Part shown: in pieces, positions 1 to 8,524 of the stretch
How positions within the stretch are numbered: position 1 is the stretch's first letter
Layout of the letters: every line of letters starts with the position of its first letter
NCBI GenBank assembly: GCA_002360945.1
Contig: DERO01000003.1
Location: 62,001-126,000, forward strand
DNA from: Leclercia adecarboxylata
GTDB taxonomy: Bacteria > Pseudomonadota > Gammaproteobacteria > Enterobacterales > Enterobacteriaceae
DNA length: 64,000 bases
Direction: 5' to 3'
Program-made: the position numbers and the translations under genes
The notes under the pieces: model-generated
Seen by the model: only the letters and a program-made list of their open reading frames with translations
Database searches by the model: none
Told to the model about the DNA's origin: nothing

Positions 1-1294
1 GCTTAACGGCCATCACCTCCTGCTGAGGTTTGTCGCCACGCAGGACAAAGAACAGGTTGCTGCGATCCTGCTTGTTCAGCGCATCCCAGGCGGTGTTTTT
101 CATCGCCAGATGGTCGGAAGAGACCACAATCACCGTATTTTTGAAGTATGGCGAGGCTTTGATTTTTTCGATCAGCGCCGCGATATGTTCCTGGCTACAG
201 CCCACCGCGCTGAACGACTGATTCGGTTTGCCGTCAATGGCGTAGCTCTTGCGCTGACAGGTGCGGGAGATAAAACCATCCGGGTGATGGGTGTCGACGG
301 TCAGGGCAAACAGCGAGAAGCGTTTGCCGGACTGCGACAGCTCCTCGAATTTTTTCCAGGTCTCATCCAGCACCGTGTCGTCATAGAAGCCCCAGTCGTT
401 GCGGTAAGCGGGGTCGGCGACGGTGGTTTTTAACTCTTCCGCGCCGTAGAGATGGTCAAAGCCGTGAGACTGGAGGAACACGTCTTTCCCGGCGAAGCGC
501 AGGTTGGCGCCCTGCATGAAGTAGTTCTCGTATCCGGAGTTTTTCAGGATATCGCCAAGGCAGATGTTCTGCGGGAAGAAGCTGGAGACCGAGGCCGAAG
601 CGTTGCCCTCGAATGGCGCAAACAGCGGGATGCCGCACTGGGAGGCGACCATCCCGGCGATGGTGTAGTCAGTGCCCGGCAGCTGCGCGGTGTGGCTGAA
701 ATCGATCCCTTCGTTCTTGATAGCGCCCAGCTCCGGGGCCAGATCCGGGAAGGCGTCGTTATCGAAATAGGTGCGCTCAAGGCTCTCGCCGTAGATATAG
801 ACGAGGTTCAGCTTCGGGTTAGGGATGGTTTTACCCGGCTCTTTGTAATACGCCGCGAAGTCGGGATCGCCGTCGCGCGACTGCGATTTTACCAGCTCGG
901 TGATCTGATGAAACGCCGGGCTGGCGTCCACCGAGGCGAGCGCCAGCACCAGCGCCAGCAGGCTGTAGCCGAGGTGGTGCGGATGATGACGGCGGCGGCG
1001 CAGGATCCAGCCCAGCAGGGCAAACACGCCCACCAGCGCAACCACCACGCCAACGCCGGGAAGTATGTACTTACTAACTCCTGCGCCGGTCAGGCTGTTG
1101 GTCAGGGTATAGAGGACGGCATCGTTAATACCATCCCCGGTAAAATAGTCGCTGGCGTAAAGGGTAATGTTTAAAACGACATAAAGCCCCAGCACCAGAA
1201 GGGTGACGGCAAACCACCAGGTATTACGGCCCGCCTTGCGGGAATAAATCACCACCGAGGCGAGAAACAGGGCAACAGAAATGAATTCTGACAA
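1..1294 (-). CDS. opgB: Phosphoglycerol transferase I (OpgB/MdoB), N-terminal 431 residues, cut by window edge
   Basis: Inner-membrane enzyme that transfers phosphoglycerol from phosphatidylglycerol to periplasmic glucans. The reading frame was translated by hand from a TTG start, the same rare start as in E. coli, with a GAGGATAAG-type ribosome site just upstream. The first 110 residues hold several hydrophobic membrane segments ending in an RRRRHHPHH patch. The periplasmic alkaline-phosphatase/sulfatase-like domain follows, with the motifs [21 protein letters not shown] and SSDHLAM that supply metal ligands and the nucleophile region. The frame stays open to base 1, so roughly the last 330 residues lie outside the window. 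Downstream neighbour of yjjA on the same strand, as in E. coli. Confidence 0.95.
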   Translation of the reverse strand, partial: MSEFISVALFLASVVIYSRKAGRNTWWFAVTLLVLGLYVVLNITLYASDYFTGDGINDAVLYTLTNSLTGAGVSKYILPGVGVVVALVGVFALLGWILRRRRHHPHHLGYSLLALVLALASVDASPAFHQITELVKSQSRDGDPDFAAYYKEPGKTIPNPKLNLVYIYGESLERTYFDNDAFPDLAPELGAIKNEGIDFSHTAQLPGTDYTIAGMVASQCGIPLFAPFEGNASASVSSFFPQNICLGDILKNSGYENYFMQGANLRFAGKDVFLQSHGFDHLYGAEELKTTVADPAYRNDWGFYDDTVLDETWKKFEELSQSGKRFSLFALTVDTHHPDGFISRTCQRKSYAIDGKPNQSFSAVGCSQEHIAALIEKIKASPYFKNTVIVVSSDHLAMKNTAWDALNKQDRSNLFFVLRGDKPQQEVMAVK

Positions 1295-1463
1295 CAACTT
1301 ATCCTCAATAAGGGCAGTCGCTGGTTAGCGGACTAACTGTATAATTTTTGGGTTATACAATGTAATGGCGATGCCATTTAGCTGCAATTGTAGTGTCACG
1401 TAATTGTGCTGTTGTTAGGATTTGGTTTAGAAAACGCAATGTTTGACGGGCGTCGCTTTACGC

Positions 1464-1497
1464 GGAAAAAACAAACGCCGCGGCTTTCGTCGCGGCG
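1464..1497 (-). terminator. Rho-independent terminator downstream of yjjA
   Basis: Read on the minus strand just after the yjjA stop, 7-bp arms CGCCGCG/CGCGGCG (1476-1482 and 1491-1497) are followed by a T-rich run (TTTGTTTTTT). It would end the dnaT-dnaC-yjjA transcript before opgB. Confidence 0.75.
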
Positions 1498-1505
1498 CAG
1501 GAGGG

Positions 1506-2009
1506 TCAGGAGATAAAGCTGAGTCCCTGTTTCAGGACAAAATCACAGGCCTGGGCTTTGACCTTCTTCGCCAGCGGCGTGTTGCCGATGGTTTCCAGAT
1601 TCAGCTGCTCGCCGTTACTGGCATTCAGCAGACCCTGGATCCCTTCCAGATAGTTGGTGTCCTGCTGCTGCTCTTGCGGGGTATCCAGCCCCAGTTTCCC
1701 CAGCACCTGGTTTTTAATGTTGGTGGCATCGGTCATCGAGGCCAGCTTCTCTTTGGCGCAGTATTCGAGGATCCCGGCCGCGTTATTCATGTTGCTGGCG
1801 CTGAGCGACTCGGTGCCGCTGTTGAGCAGGCCGGTCAGCGAGGAGAGGGAGAGACCACCATTCTGGGATGTGGTGGTGCTGTTGCTGCTGCCCGCGCTAA
1901 GCTGGCTGGCGGCGCTGTTGAGCGTATCCTGCCAGGAGGAGGCCGCCTGTGCCGCACCGGTGACCAGCAGGGCGCTTACTGCGGCGCTGAGAAGAAAATG
2001 TGTTTTCAT
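1506..2009 (-). CDS. yjjA: YjjA, DUF2501 family periplasmic protein
   Basis: 167-residue exported protein of unknown function, close in size to E. coli YjjA. The start was placed at the ATG giving MKTHFLLSAAV, because this opens a clear signal peptide ending in AAQA and the 21 residues upstream are not conserved-looking. The mature part is Ser/Asn/Thr-rich near its start, has two cysteines that could pair (in ILEYCAKEK and KAQACDF), and no membrane segment after the signal. It lies downstream of dnaC on the same strand, as in E. coli, and is followed by a terminator. The family assignment is firm; no biochemical role can be read from the sequence. Confidence 0.9.
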   Translation of the reverse strand: MKTHFLLSAAVSALLVTGAAQAASSWQDTLNSAASQLSAGSSNSTTTSQNGGLSLSSLTGLLNSGTESLSASNMNNAAGILEYCAKEKLASMTDATNIKNQVLGKLGLDTPQEQQQDTNYLEGIQGLLNASNGEQLNLETIGNTPLAKKVKAQACDFVLKQGLSFIS

Positions 2010-2093
2010 AGGAGCTACTCTGTCTATTGCCCGCCGGGGCGGATTGGCTGGCAGTATAAACCCGCGCGGCACCCGACTTCCCGGGAAAATATC

Positions 2094-2831
2094 CTAATAC
2101 TCTTTACCGGTAACGCGGCTGCGATAGCTTTCCCAGTCAAAAATCACATACAGGCTGTTGCCGAGCTTCATGCGATCCATTACGCGCTCGCCCAGCAGGC
2201 GGGTCATCTCATCCACGTTGTGGTTGGTGAGCATGCCGGTCGGGCGCTTGGAGGAGGATCGACGATCGACGATCTGGTTGATGATCACTTTTTCATAGCG
2301 CGATTCGGTCTGGACACCGATCTCGTCAATCACCAGCAGATCCACATTACTCAGATCGTTCAGGAGCTGCTCTTCGCTGGTTTCCCGGTTGCTGAAGGTG
2401 TCTTTCATCGCCGACATGATGTCGGCCACGGTGATAATCAGCACCGATTTGCCGCGCAGCAGCAGTTCGTTACAGATGGCCGCCGCGAGGTGGTTTTTGC
2501 CGGTACCCGGCTTGCCGCTGAAGATAAAGCTGGCGATGTTGCCGTCGAACTCTTCGACATACTGGCGCGCCTGCTGCAGGGCTTTTAGCTGCCCCTGGCT
2601 CTCGACCTTGTAGTTGTCGAAAGAGCAATTCTGATGCAGGGGACGAATGCCGGAGCGGTTAAAGGTGCGCTGCATCTTCATGGCGCGGTTCTCCCGGGCC
2701 AGCGCCGCGGCGCGGATCTCGCCCTGCTCCTTCTGCCATGCCAGCAGCTCTTCGCCGGTGGTAAAGGCCGGTTTGACGTTGGCGGGCATCATCTTTTGCA
2801 GACGTTTCATCAGTTCGCCGAACTCTTTCAT
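2094..2831 (-). CDS. dnaC: Replicative helicase loader DnaC
   Basis: 245 residues, identical in length to E. coli DnaC. It loads the DnaB hexamer onto single-stranded DNA at oriC and during PriA-dependent restart. The N-terminal helicase-binding region (about 1-75) is followed by an AAA+ domain with Walker [11 protein letters not shown] (K112) and Walker B LLVIDEIG, and an arginine-finger region near [10 protein letters not shown]. The start codon overlaps the dnaT stop by four bases (ATGA type), so the two are translationally coupled, as expected for partners in the same primosome. Nothing unusual was seen. Confidence 0.98.
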   Translation of the reverse strand: MKEFGELMKRLQKMMPANVKPAFTTGEELLAWQKEQGEIRAAALARENRAMKMQRTFNRSGIRPLHQNCSFDNYKVESQGQLKALQQARQYVEEFDGNIASFIFSGKPGTGKNHLAAAICNELLLRGKSVLIITVADIMSAMKDTFSNRETSEEQLLNDLSNVDLLVIDEIGVQTESRYEKVIINQIVDRRSSSKRPTGMLTNHNVDEMTRLLGERVMDRMKLGNSLYVIFDWESYRSRVTGKEY

Positions 2832-3373
2832 TTGGCACCTCGGAATCCGTGGGGGATCTGTTTATCCGGTTCTGAAAAGGCATTCACGTCGCGTTTTGGC
2901 TGTGTTCCGCTGCTGGCGCGGTTGATCTGCACGCTGCGGGCCAGCTTTTGCTGCCACTGGATATGGTGGAAGACTTTGCCTTCCGCCTGCCAGTAGGCGG
3001 TGAAGGCCGCCAGCTCTTCCGGGGCGACAGGCTGGGTGAGGGCGATGCCCCACAGCGCCGCCTGGCGCTGAAAATCAGGATCCGGCTGCCAGCCGTTATA
3101 CATCGCGAATTTGCCCATCGGCACCGCAACCGGCGCGCTGGTGGGTTCGTCGAAGAATTGCGTATCCAGAGTGACGTCGCTGGTCGGGCGCGACAGGCGC
3201 GCTTCCAGCTCCAGCAGCTGGGCCAGACGCTGAGGCGTGATCGCATAAAAAGCCGGTGCGTTATCGGCAAAAACGGCGACAGTACCGCCTTCAGCATTGG
3301 CCAGCACGCCGCGGGGATCGTGCATAAAGGCATCAATGCCAGTGACGCTGGTGGTCAGAATTCTGGAGGACAT
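2828..3373 (-). CDS. dnaT: Primosomal protein DnaT
   Basis: 181 residues (E. coli 179). It is a restart primosome component that joins PriA-PriB-DNA and helps hand over DnaB-DnaC. The N-terminal oligomerisation part begins [20 protein letters not shown]. The C-terminal single-stranded-DNA-binding part is rich in Trp and aromatic residues ([27 protein letters not shown]). First gene of dnaT-dnaC-yjjA. The intergenic stretch before the ohr-like gene (3374-3477) is where E. coli would already have yjjB, so its promoter region borders an insertion here. Confidence 0.96.
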   Translation of the reverse strand: MSSRILTTSVTGIDAFMHDPRGVLANAEGGTVAVFADNAPAFYAITPQRLAQLLELEARLSRPTSDVTLDTQFFDEPTSAPVAVPMGKFAMYNGWQPDPDFQRQAALWGIALTQPVAPEELAAFTAYWQAEGKVFHHIQWQQKLARSVQINRASSGTQPKRDVNAFSEPDKQIPHGFRGAK

Positions 3374-3477
3374 AATACTTCTCTACTGGATTACTGCGGA
3401 CGTGATATGGGCTTATGGTAGCACAGAGAGGAGGGGGCAGGCAGGGGTCTGATACCCGCTCCCTGCTCCCCTGAAAA

Positions 3478-3906
3478 TCAGGAGATAATGTTCAGCGTCA
3501 CGTCAATATTGTTGCGGGTGGCGTTGGAATACGGGCAGACAATGTGCGCCGCATCGACCAGCTTTTTCGCTTCGGCGGAATCCATCCCCGGCAGATGAAT
3601 ATTCAGCTTCGCTTCGATACCAAATCCGGTCGGCAGCGGGCCGATCCCCACTTCACCTTCAATAAACGCGTCCTTCGGCATGGTGATTTTGTCGCGGTTA
3701 GCCACAAACTTCATCGCGCCGAGGAAACAGGCCGAATAGCCGGCGGCAAACAGCTGTTCCGGGTTGGTCACTTCACCGCCCGCGCCGCCCATCTCTTTGG
3801 GGACGCCCAGTTTGACATCCAGAACGCCGTCGGACGACGTCGCGCGGCCATCACGGCCCCCGGTGGCTTTGGCTTTGGCGGTATAGACAACTTTATCTAA
3901 AGACAT
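3478..3906 (-). CDS. Organic hydroperoxide resistance protein, Ohr/OsmC family
   Basis: 142 residues, the usual length for Ohr. Family members reduce organic and fatty-acid hydroperoxides with a reactive cysteine pair and are re-reduced by lipoylated enzymes. The catalytic pair is visible: C60 in GYSACF and C124 in VCPYSNATR, with the helper Arg in GGRDGR (about 18-21) and a conserved Glu at NPEQLF (E50). The gene follows a TetR-family regulator by 32 bases on the same strand, so the two probably share a transcript. Ohr is more often paired with the MarR-type OhrR, which makes this pairing less usual. It is absent from this position in E. coli K-12. An Ohr function is very likely; the exact substrate is unknown. 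Confidence 0.9.
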   Translation of the reverse strand: MSLDKVVYTAKAKATGGRDGRATSSDGVLDVKLGVPKEMGGAGGEVTNPEQLFAAGYSACFLGAMKFVANRDKITMPKDAFIEGEVGIGPLPTGFGIEAKLNIHLPGMDSAEAKKLVDAAHIVCPYSNATRNNIDVTLNIIS

Positions 3907-3938
3907 GTTGGGATCCTTATCTCAGGGTTGTGTGCAAG

Positions 3939-4580
3939 CTATGGACAGGTATAACGCAAGGCAACCTGAACCGCCATCTTTCGGTAGTGCTGGCGCTGGG
4001 CCTGCTCATCGGCCCCGTCTTCGAACAGCAGGGTGAAGGTGTAACTGTTCGCCACATAGTGAAAGCTGAAGCTGCTGATCAGGCGGTGCAGATCGCGGGC
4101 GTTGACCGTCTGGTTAAACAACTGCTTCGCTTTGCCGCGCGCAAGGATTGTTTCCAGCAACTCCAGTGCGCTGCGGTTCACCTGGCGCAGCAGCGCTGAC
4201 TGCTGCATAAACCGTCCGCGCTGCATGTTCTCCATGCAGATAATGCGGATGTAGTCCGGGTGGTCAGCGTGATAATCAAAGGTGGTTTCGACCAGCTGCA
4301 CCAGGGCCTCCACCGGCGGCAGCGCATCCAGGCTGAGCTGCTTTTCACTGGCGCGGATCTGGGTGTAGACATACTCCAGCACCAGCAGGTAGAGGTTCTC
4401 TTTGGTTTTGAAGTGATACACCACCATGCGTTTGGTGGTGCCGGCTTTCTCGGCAATCTGCTCCATGCGCGCGCCGTTCAGCCCGTACTCGGCAAACAGC
4501 GAGAGGGCACTGAGAAAGATTTTGTCTTTCAGGCGGGAACCGTCGCTGTTTTCTGCGTGTTCGCTGTCAGGGGTAGACAC
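3939..4580 (-). CDS. TetR/AcrR family transcriptional regulator
   Basis: 213 residues. A short polar N-terminal tail is followed by a typical TetR DNA-binding domain (about 16-65), with the helix-turn-helix MEQIAEKAGTTKRMVVYHF at 39-57. The C-terminal half is all helical and has four cysteines or fewer, with C115 in IRIICMEN; it would hold the ligand or dimer interface. It sits directly upstream of the ohr-like gene with 32 bases between them, which suggests it controls itself and that gene, perhaps sensing a peroxide or fatty-acid product. I did not see a convincing palindromic operator in the 66-base gap before yjjB. The ligand is unknown. Confidence 0.88.
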   Translation of the reverse strand: MSTPDSEHAENSDGSRLKDKIFLSALSLFAEYGLNGARMEQIAEKAGTTKRMVVYHFKTKENLYLLVLEYVYTQIRASEKQLSLDALPPVEALVQLVETTFDYHADHPDYIRIICMENMQRGRFMQQSALLRQVNRSALELLETILARGKAKQLFNQTVNARDLHRLISSFSFHYVANSYTFTLLFEDGADEQAQRQHYRKMAVQVALRYTCP

Positions 4581-4646
4581 ATCCGTTCCTTACTTAGCCA
4601 CATGAGAACAGAGGATTATCGCCACGCCGGCGGGATAACACAACTC

Positions 4647-5887
<1,241 letters not shown>

Positions 5888-6323
5888 CTGTTGCCCTGAG
5901 GAGAGTGTGACGGTTAGATAGTTAGAATGATTACTTTTAGCACACAACCCGGTAACGCTTGCTCTGGGTTAGATCAAGGTTTAAGCAGATTAACGCTCGC
6001 TAAAAATGGAAGAAGGGAACAACTAATTATTAATTTTTATGGGTTTAATATTTATATAGTTATATTTTTTATATTTAGAATATCTAACGTGCTGTTGTGG
6101 ATAATATCACGGCTAAGGGATTAACATTTAATGCTATTTTTGCGATATTAATGCCGGTTTTGGCGGTGTATAAATTTGTGATGCTGGTTCTTATCGCACT
6201 CTCATTTCGCTCAGCTAATGAAAAAGGAAAAACATTACATTTTTACGTCGCCCTGTAAAAGACGCGGGTATTTCAAATGGATGAAAGACGTGGAATGATT
6301 TTATGAATGGATTCGGAGCGCCA
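5888..6323. other. AT-rich divergent intergenic region between yjjP and yjjQ
   Basis: 436 bases without a credible gene. The part from about 6000 to 6120 is almost pure A/T with long runs such as TTAATATTTATATAG, in sharp contrast to the GC-rich coding DNA around it. In E. coli the yjjQ-bglJ operon is silenced by H-NS and relieved by LeuO, and this composition is what such a target looks like. The open frame at 5927-6124 has no family resemblance or ribosome site and was not called. Confidence 0.6.
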
Positions 6324-7055
6324 ATGCCGTCTATAAGTTGTAAAAGCGCAATAATAATCAGTAAATCACCCATAATGCAAACCGGTCTCGGCAGCATTAT
6401 GTCTCGTTATTTCCCGGACTATGAACGCGCATTTAGCCGGTCTCACGAAGAGCTGACGCTGCTTCAATTACGCCGCGCCATCGCGGTTATTGTGGACATC
6501 TCAGGCGAACAGCGCAACGCGCGTACCCTTTGCGAACAGTATTACAGGCTACAAAATCAGTATCGGGAAATTCATTGGATTTATCTGGTTCCGCGTGCCA
6601 TTTATCCCCTCGCCGTCGAACTCTTAATGCGGCCAGAGAGTACGTTGCTTTCCGATATCGAACCCATTGAAGGCGTAGTCAACGCCATTCGATCCGGGAG
6701 TGAGCATGCGGAACGTATTAGTCAGACCTTGTTAAAACCCGAGCCGGAAGAGCTTTATGACAATCAGGATGATGTCATATTGACCTTTTCGGAACGTAAA
6801 GTACTACGCCTGCTAGGCAAAGGATGGGGAATTAATCAGATCGCGGCATTACTCAAGAAAAGTAATAAAACGGTAAGCGCGCAAAAGAATAGCGCCATGA
6901 GAAGACTCTCCTTAAACAGTAATGCCGAAATGTACGCGTGGATTAACAGCACCAAGGGAATGAAAGAGCTGAGTTTATTCTCTGCCTATGGAGAGCAAGA
7001 CGAATGGAAAAGAGCGCCGCAAAAAGACATATCGCTATCGTCGAAAAGTGCATGA
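6324..7055 (+). CDS. yjjQ: LuxR-type transcriptional regulator YjjQ
   Basis: 243 residues. The start was set at the ATG giving [19 protein letters not shown], which aligns end to end with E. coli YjjQ and has GGAG five bases upstream; an ATG seven codons earlier is weaker. The N-terminal half resembles a degenerate receiver-like domain. The C-terminal half is a LuxR/FixJ helix-turn-helix ([43 protein letters not shown], about 164-207). In E. coli it represses motility and other genes and is itself H-NS silenced. It overlaps bglJ by 52 bases in a different frame, which implies a common transcript. Confidence 0.93.
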   Translation: MPSISCKSAIIISKSPIMQTGLGSIMSRYFPDYERAFSRSHEELTLLQLRRAIAVIVDISGEQRNARTLCEQYYRLQNQYREIHWIYLVPRAIYPLAVELLMRPESTLLSDIEPIEGVVNAIRSGSEHAERISQTLLKPEPEELYDNQDDVILTFSERKVLRLLGKGWGINQIAALLKKSNKTVSAQKNSAMRRLSLNSNAEMYAWINSTKGMKELSLFSAYGEQDEWKRAPQKDISLSSKSA

Positions 7056-7690
7056 TGAGTGCTATGGGGCTGAAGCATCTTTTTATCAGTCCCGCATTTA
7101 ATGGTTACGAAGTACATCTGTTTAATAATATCGCCAGTTTTCAATCCACACTTAATTTCGTCCCGTATTCAACGTTAATTTATTCACTCTCGGATGAGCG
7201 TGAAGAGCGACGCAATTGTCTGGTATGTATTAAAGAACTGGCCGCCACCCACGGTACCATCCAGCGCATTGTGCTGGCGTCAGACGAGAAAGAAGCGAGC
7301 CTGATGAACCAACTCTCTCCTTCACGCCTGCATGGGATTATGCTCAAATCCGATCCGCTGGCCGCCCTGCAGGAGCAGCTGAGTAAACTGCTGAACGAGA
7401 ATCGCCGGGTGAATGACAGTATGAGCAATCACTGGAATATCCATCGTGGCCGACTGCTGAGCCCGACCGAACGCGCCATTTTACAGTTTATGTCCTGCGG
7501 TTATTCCATTCAGGAAATCGCCACCCGGCTGGAACGCAACATCAAAACCATTCGTGCGCATAAATTTAATGCCATGATGAAGCTCGGCGTGCATTCCGAC
7601 GTGGGGCTGCTGGACGCGGCAGATATTCTGACACACTTCCCGGTGCCCGATCCCCGCGCACCGCGCTTCCTTTCTGCACTTCACTCCTGA
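7004..7690 (+). CDS. bglJ: LuxR-type transcriptional regulator BglJ
   Basis: 228 residues (E. coli 225). In E. coli BglJ forms a heterodimer with RcsB to relieve H-NS repression at bgl and other loci, without needing phosphorylation. The N-terminus carries the family opening [19 protein letters not shown], a receiver-like fold lacking an obvious phosphoacceptor site. The C-terminal LuxR helix-turn-helix ([11 protein letters not shown]...[28 protein letters not shown]) lies about 151-200. It begins inside the 3' end of yjjQ, so expression depends on that promoter. Divergence from E. coli is higher than for neighbouring housekeeping genes, as is usual for this pair. Confidence 0.93.
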   Translation: MEKSAAKRHIAIVEKCMMSAMGLKHLFISPAFNGYEVHLFNNIASFQSTLNFVPYSTLIYSLSDEREERRNCLVCIKELAATHGTIQRIVLASDEKEASLMNQLSPSRLHGIMLKSDPLAALQEQLSKLLNENRRVNDSMSNHWNIHRGRLLSPTERAILQFMSCGYSIQEIATRLERNIKTIRAHKFNAMMKLGVHSDVGLLDAADILTHFPVPDPRAPRFLSALHS

Positions 7691-7707
7691 TCCGTACTCA
7701 ATCGCCT

Positions 7708-7728
7708 GCGCCAGACTGAGTCTGGCGC
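7708..7728. terminator. Hairpin between convergent bglJ and the YbaK-like gene
   Basis: Nine-base arms GCGCCAGAC/GTCTGGCGC around TGA lie in the 43-base gap between two convergent genes. No T-run follows on either side, so it may be a weak two-way terminator or only an mRNA 3' stabiliser. Confidence 0.5.
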
Positions 7729-7733
7729 GGAGC

Positions 7734-8192
7734 TTACAGACAAACGTCCACCCAGGTCGCCTGGGTCAGCTCGGCCATTCGTTCCGGTGAAATGCGCACC
7801 GCGCTATGAATGGCACCTGCGGCAGGCAGGACTTCGGCATACTGCCTGAGTGAAATATCACAGTAGACCGCCAGCGGGTTTTCCAGCCCGAAAGGGCACA
7901 CGCCACCGACGGGATGCCCGGTTACTGTCACCACCTCATCGCTGCTCAGCATTCGGGCTTTCGAGCCAAAGGTCTGCTTCAGCTTTTTGTTATCCAGGCG
8001 GGCATCCCCTTTGGCGACAACCAGAATCACCTCATCTTTAATTTTCAGCGACAACGTTTTCGCTATTTGACCCGGCGCGACATTATGCGCCTCGGCAGCC
8101 AGCGCAACGGTAGCGGTACTTTGACCCAGCTCGATGACTTCAACGTCAGGAGCGTGCTCAGCAAAAAACTGGCGCACAGACTGCAAACTCAT
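7734..8192 (-). CDS. YbaK/EbsC-domain protein, probable aminoacyl-tRNA deacylase
   Basis: 152 residues covering one complete YbaK/aa-tRNA-synthetase-associated domain. Members of this superfamily hydrolyse mischarged tRNA (for example Cys- or Ala-tRNAPro) in trans. Visible signatures are the conserved lysine in QIAKTLSLK (K45), GDARLDNKKLK (62-72), the GHPVGGVCPFGL loop (92-103) and AGAIHSAVRI near the end. It is not next to a tRNA synthetase, lies convergent to bglJ, and is divergent from the PTS gene across a 332-base gap. E. coli K-12 has no counterpart at this place. Which aminoacyl-tRNA it edits cannot be told from sequence. Confidence 0.85.
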   Translation of the reverse strand: MSLQSVRQFFAEHAPDVEVIELGQSTATVALAAEAHNVAPGQIAKTLSLKIKDEVILVVAKGDARLDNKKLKQTFGSKARMLSSDEVVTVTGHPVGGVCPFGLENPLAVYCDISLRQYAEVLPAAGAIHSAVRISPERMAELTQATWVDVCL

Positions 8193-8310
8193 TGTTTCCT
8201 CCAGAAAAATACTCTGCGTAATCTGTCATAAGAAATTATGCTCTGTAAATATTCCCTAATTAACAAAACTCCAACATCAGCGATTTCTGGATCCTCTTCA
8301 CAATCACGGA

Positions 8311-8331
8311 AACCGGTTACAGTAACCGGTT
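8311..8331. promoter_or_regulatory. Perfect 21-bp palindrome, probable LacI-family operator
   Basis: Two AACCGGTT boxes, each itself a palindrome with a central CG, are separated by ACAGT to make one larger perfect inverted repeat with ten-base arms. AACCGG-type cores are typical of LacI/GalR-family sugar repressors. It overlaps the -35 of a candidate promoter facing the PTS EIIC gene. No regulator gene is adjacent, so the repressor would act from elsewhere. Confidence 0.7.
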
Positions 8332-8358
8332 GCAGACCGTGAAGCAGAGATTAATACT
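8330..8358 (+). promoter_or_regulatory. Candidate sigma70 promoter for the PTS EIIC gene
   Basis: TTGCAG (8330-8335) and TAATAC (8352-8357) are 16 bases apart, in the right direction for the PTS gene. The -35 overlaps the right arm of the palindrome, so a bound repressor would block it. Seen by eye only. Confidence 0.5.
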
Positions 8359-8403
8359 GATTACGTCATTTCCCCTGTATCCCATAAATAATAAGAGTCG
8401 ATT

Positions 8404-8511
8404 ATGAAACCTATCCGTTTGAGCAGTACCGCTGGTAAGCGAACCAGCAAGGTGGTGAAAGTGGTATATGGAACACCGTGCGGCGTAACTGCGCCCGAAA
8501 CGATCGTCTGA
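8404..8511 (+). CDS. Possible 35-residue leader ORF before the PTS gene
   Basis: An ATG-started frame of 35 codons encodes a basic peptide beginning MKPIRLSSTAGKRTSK and ending in TAPETIV. The stop lies 13 bases before the PTS start and overlaps the approach to its AGGAGA ribosome site, which would allow translational coupling. A weak AAGAG sits about eight bases upstream of the ATG. No family is recognised. It could equally be a chance frame in the leader, since 35 codons is short. It is listed because of its position between the operator and the transporter gene. Confidence 0.3.
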   Translation: MKPIRLSSTAGKRTSKVVKVVYGTPCGVTAPETIV

Positions 8512-8524
8512 CAGGAGAGCCGTT

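Noticed and set aside
1443..2588. 381-codon plus-strand frame over yjjA and dnaC
   Set aside because: Runs antisense through two recognised genes and a terminator.
5927..6124. 65-codon frame in the AT-rich yjjP-yjjQ gap
   Set aside because: Ile/Phe/Tyr-rich because of the base composition; no ribosome site or homologue recognised.
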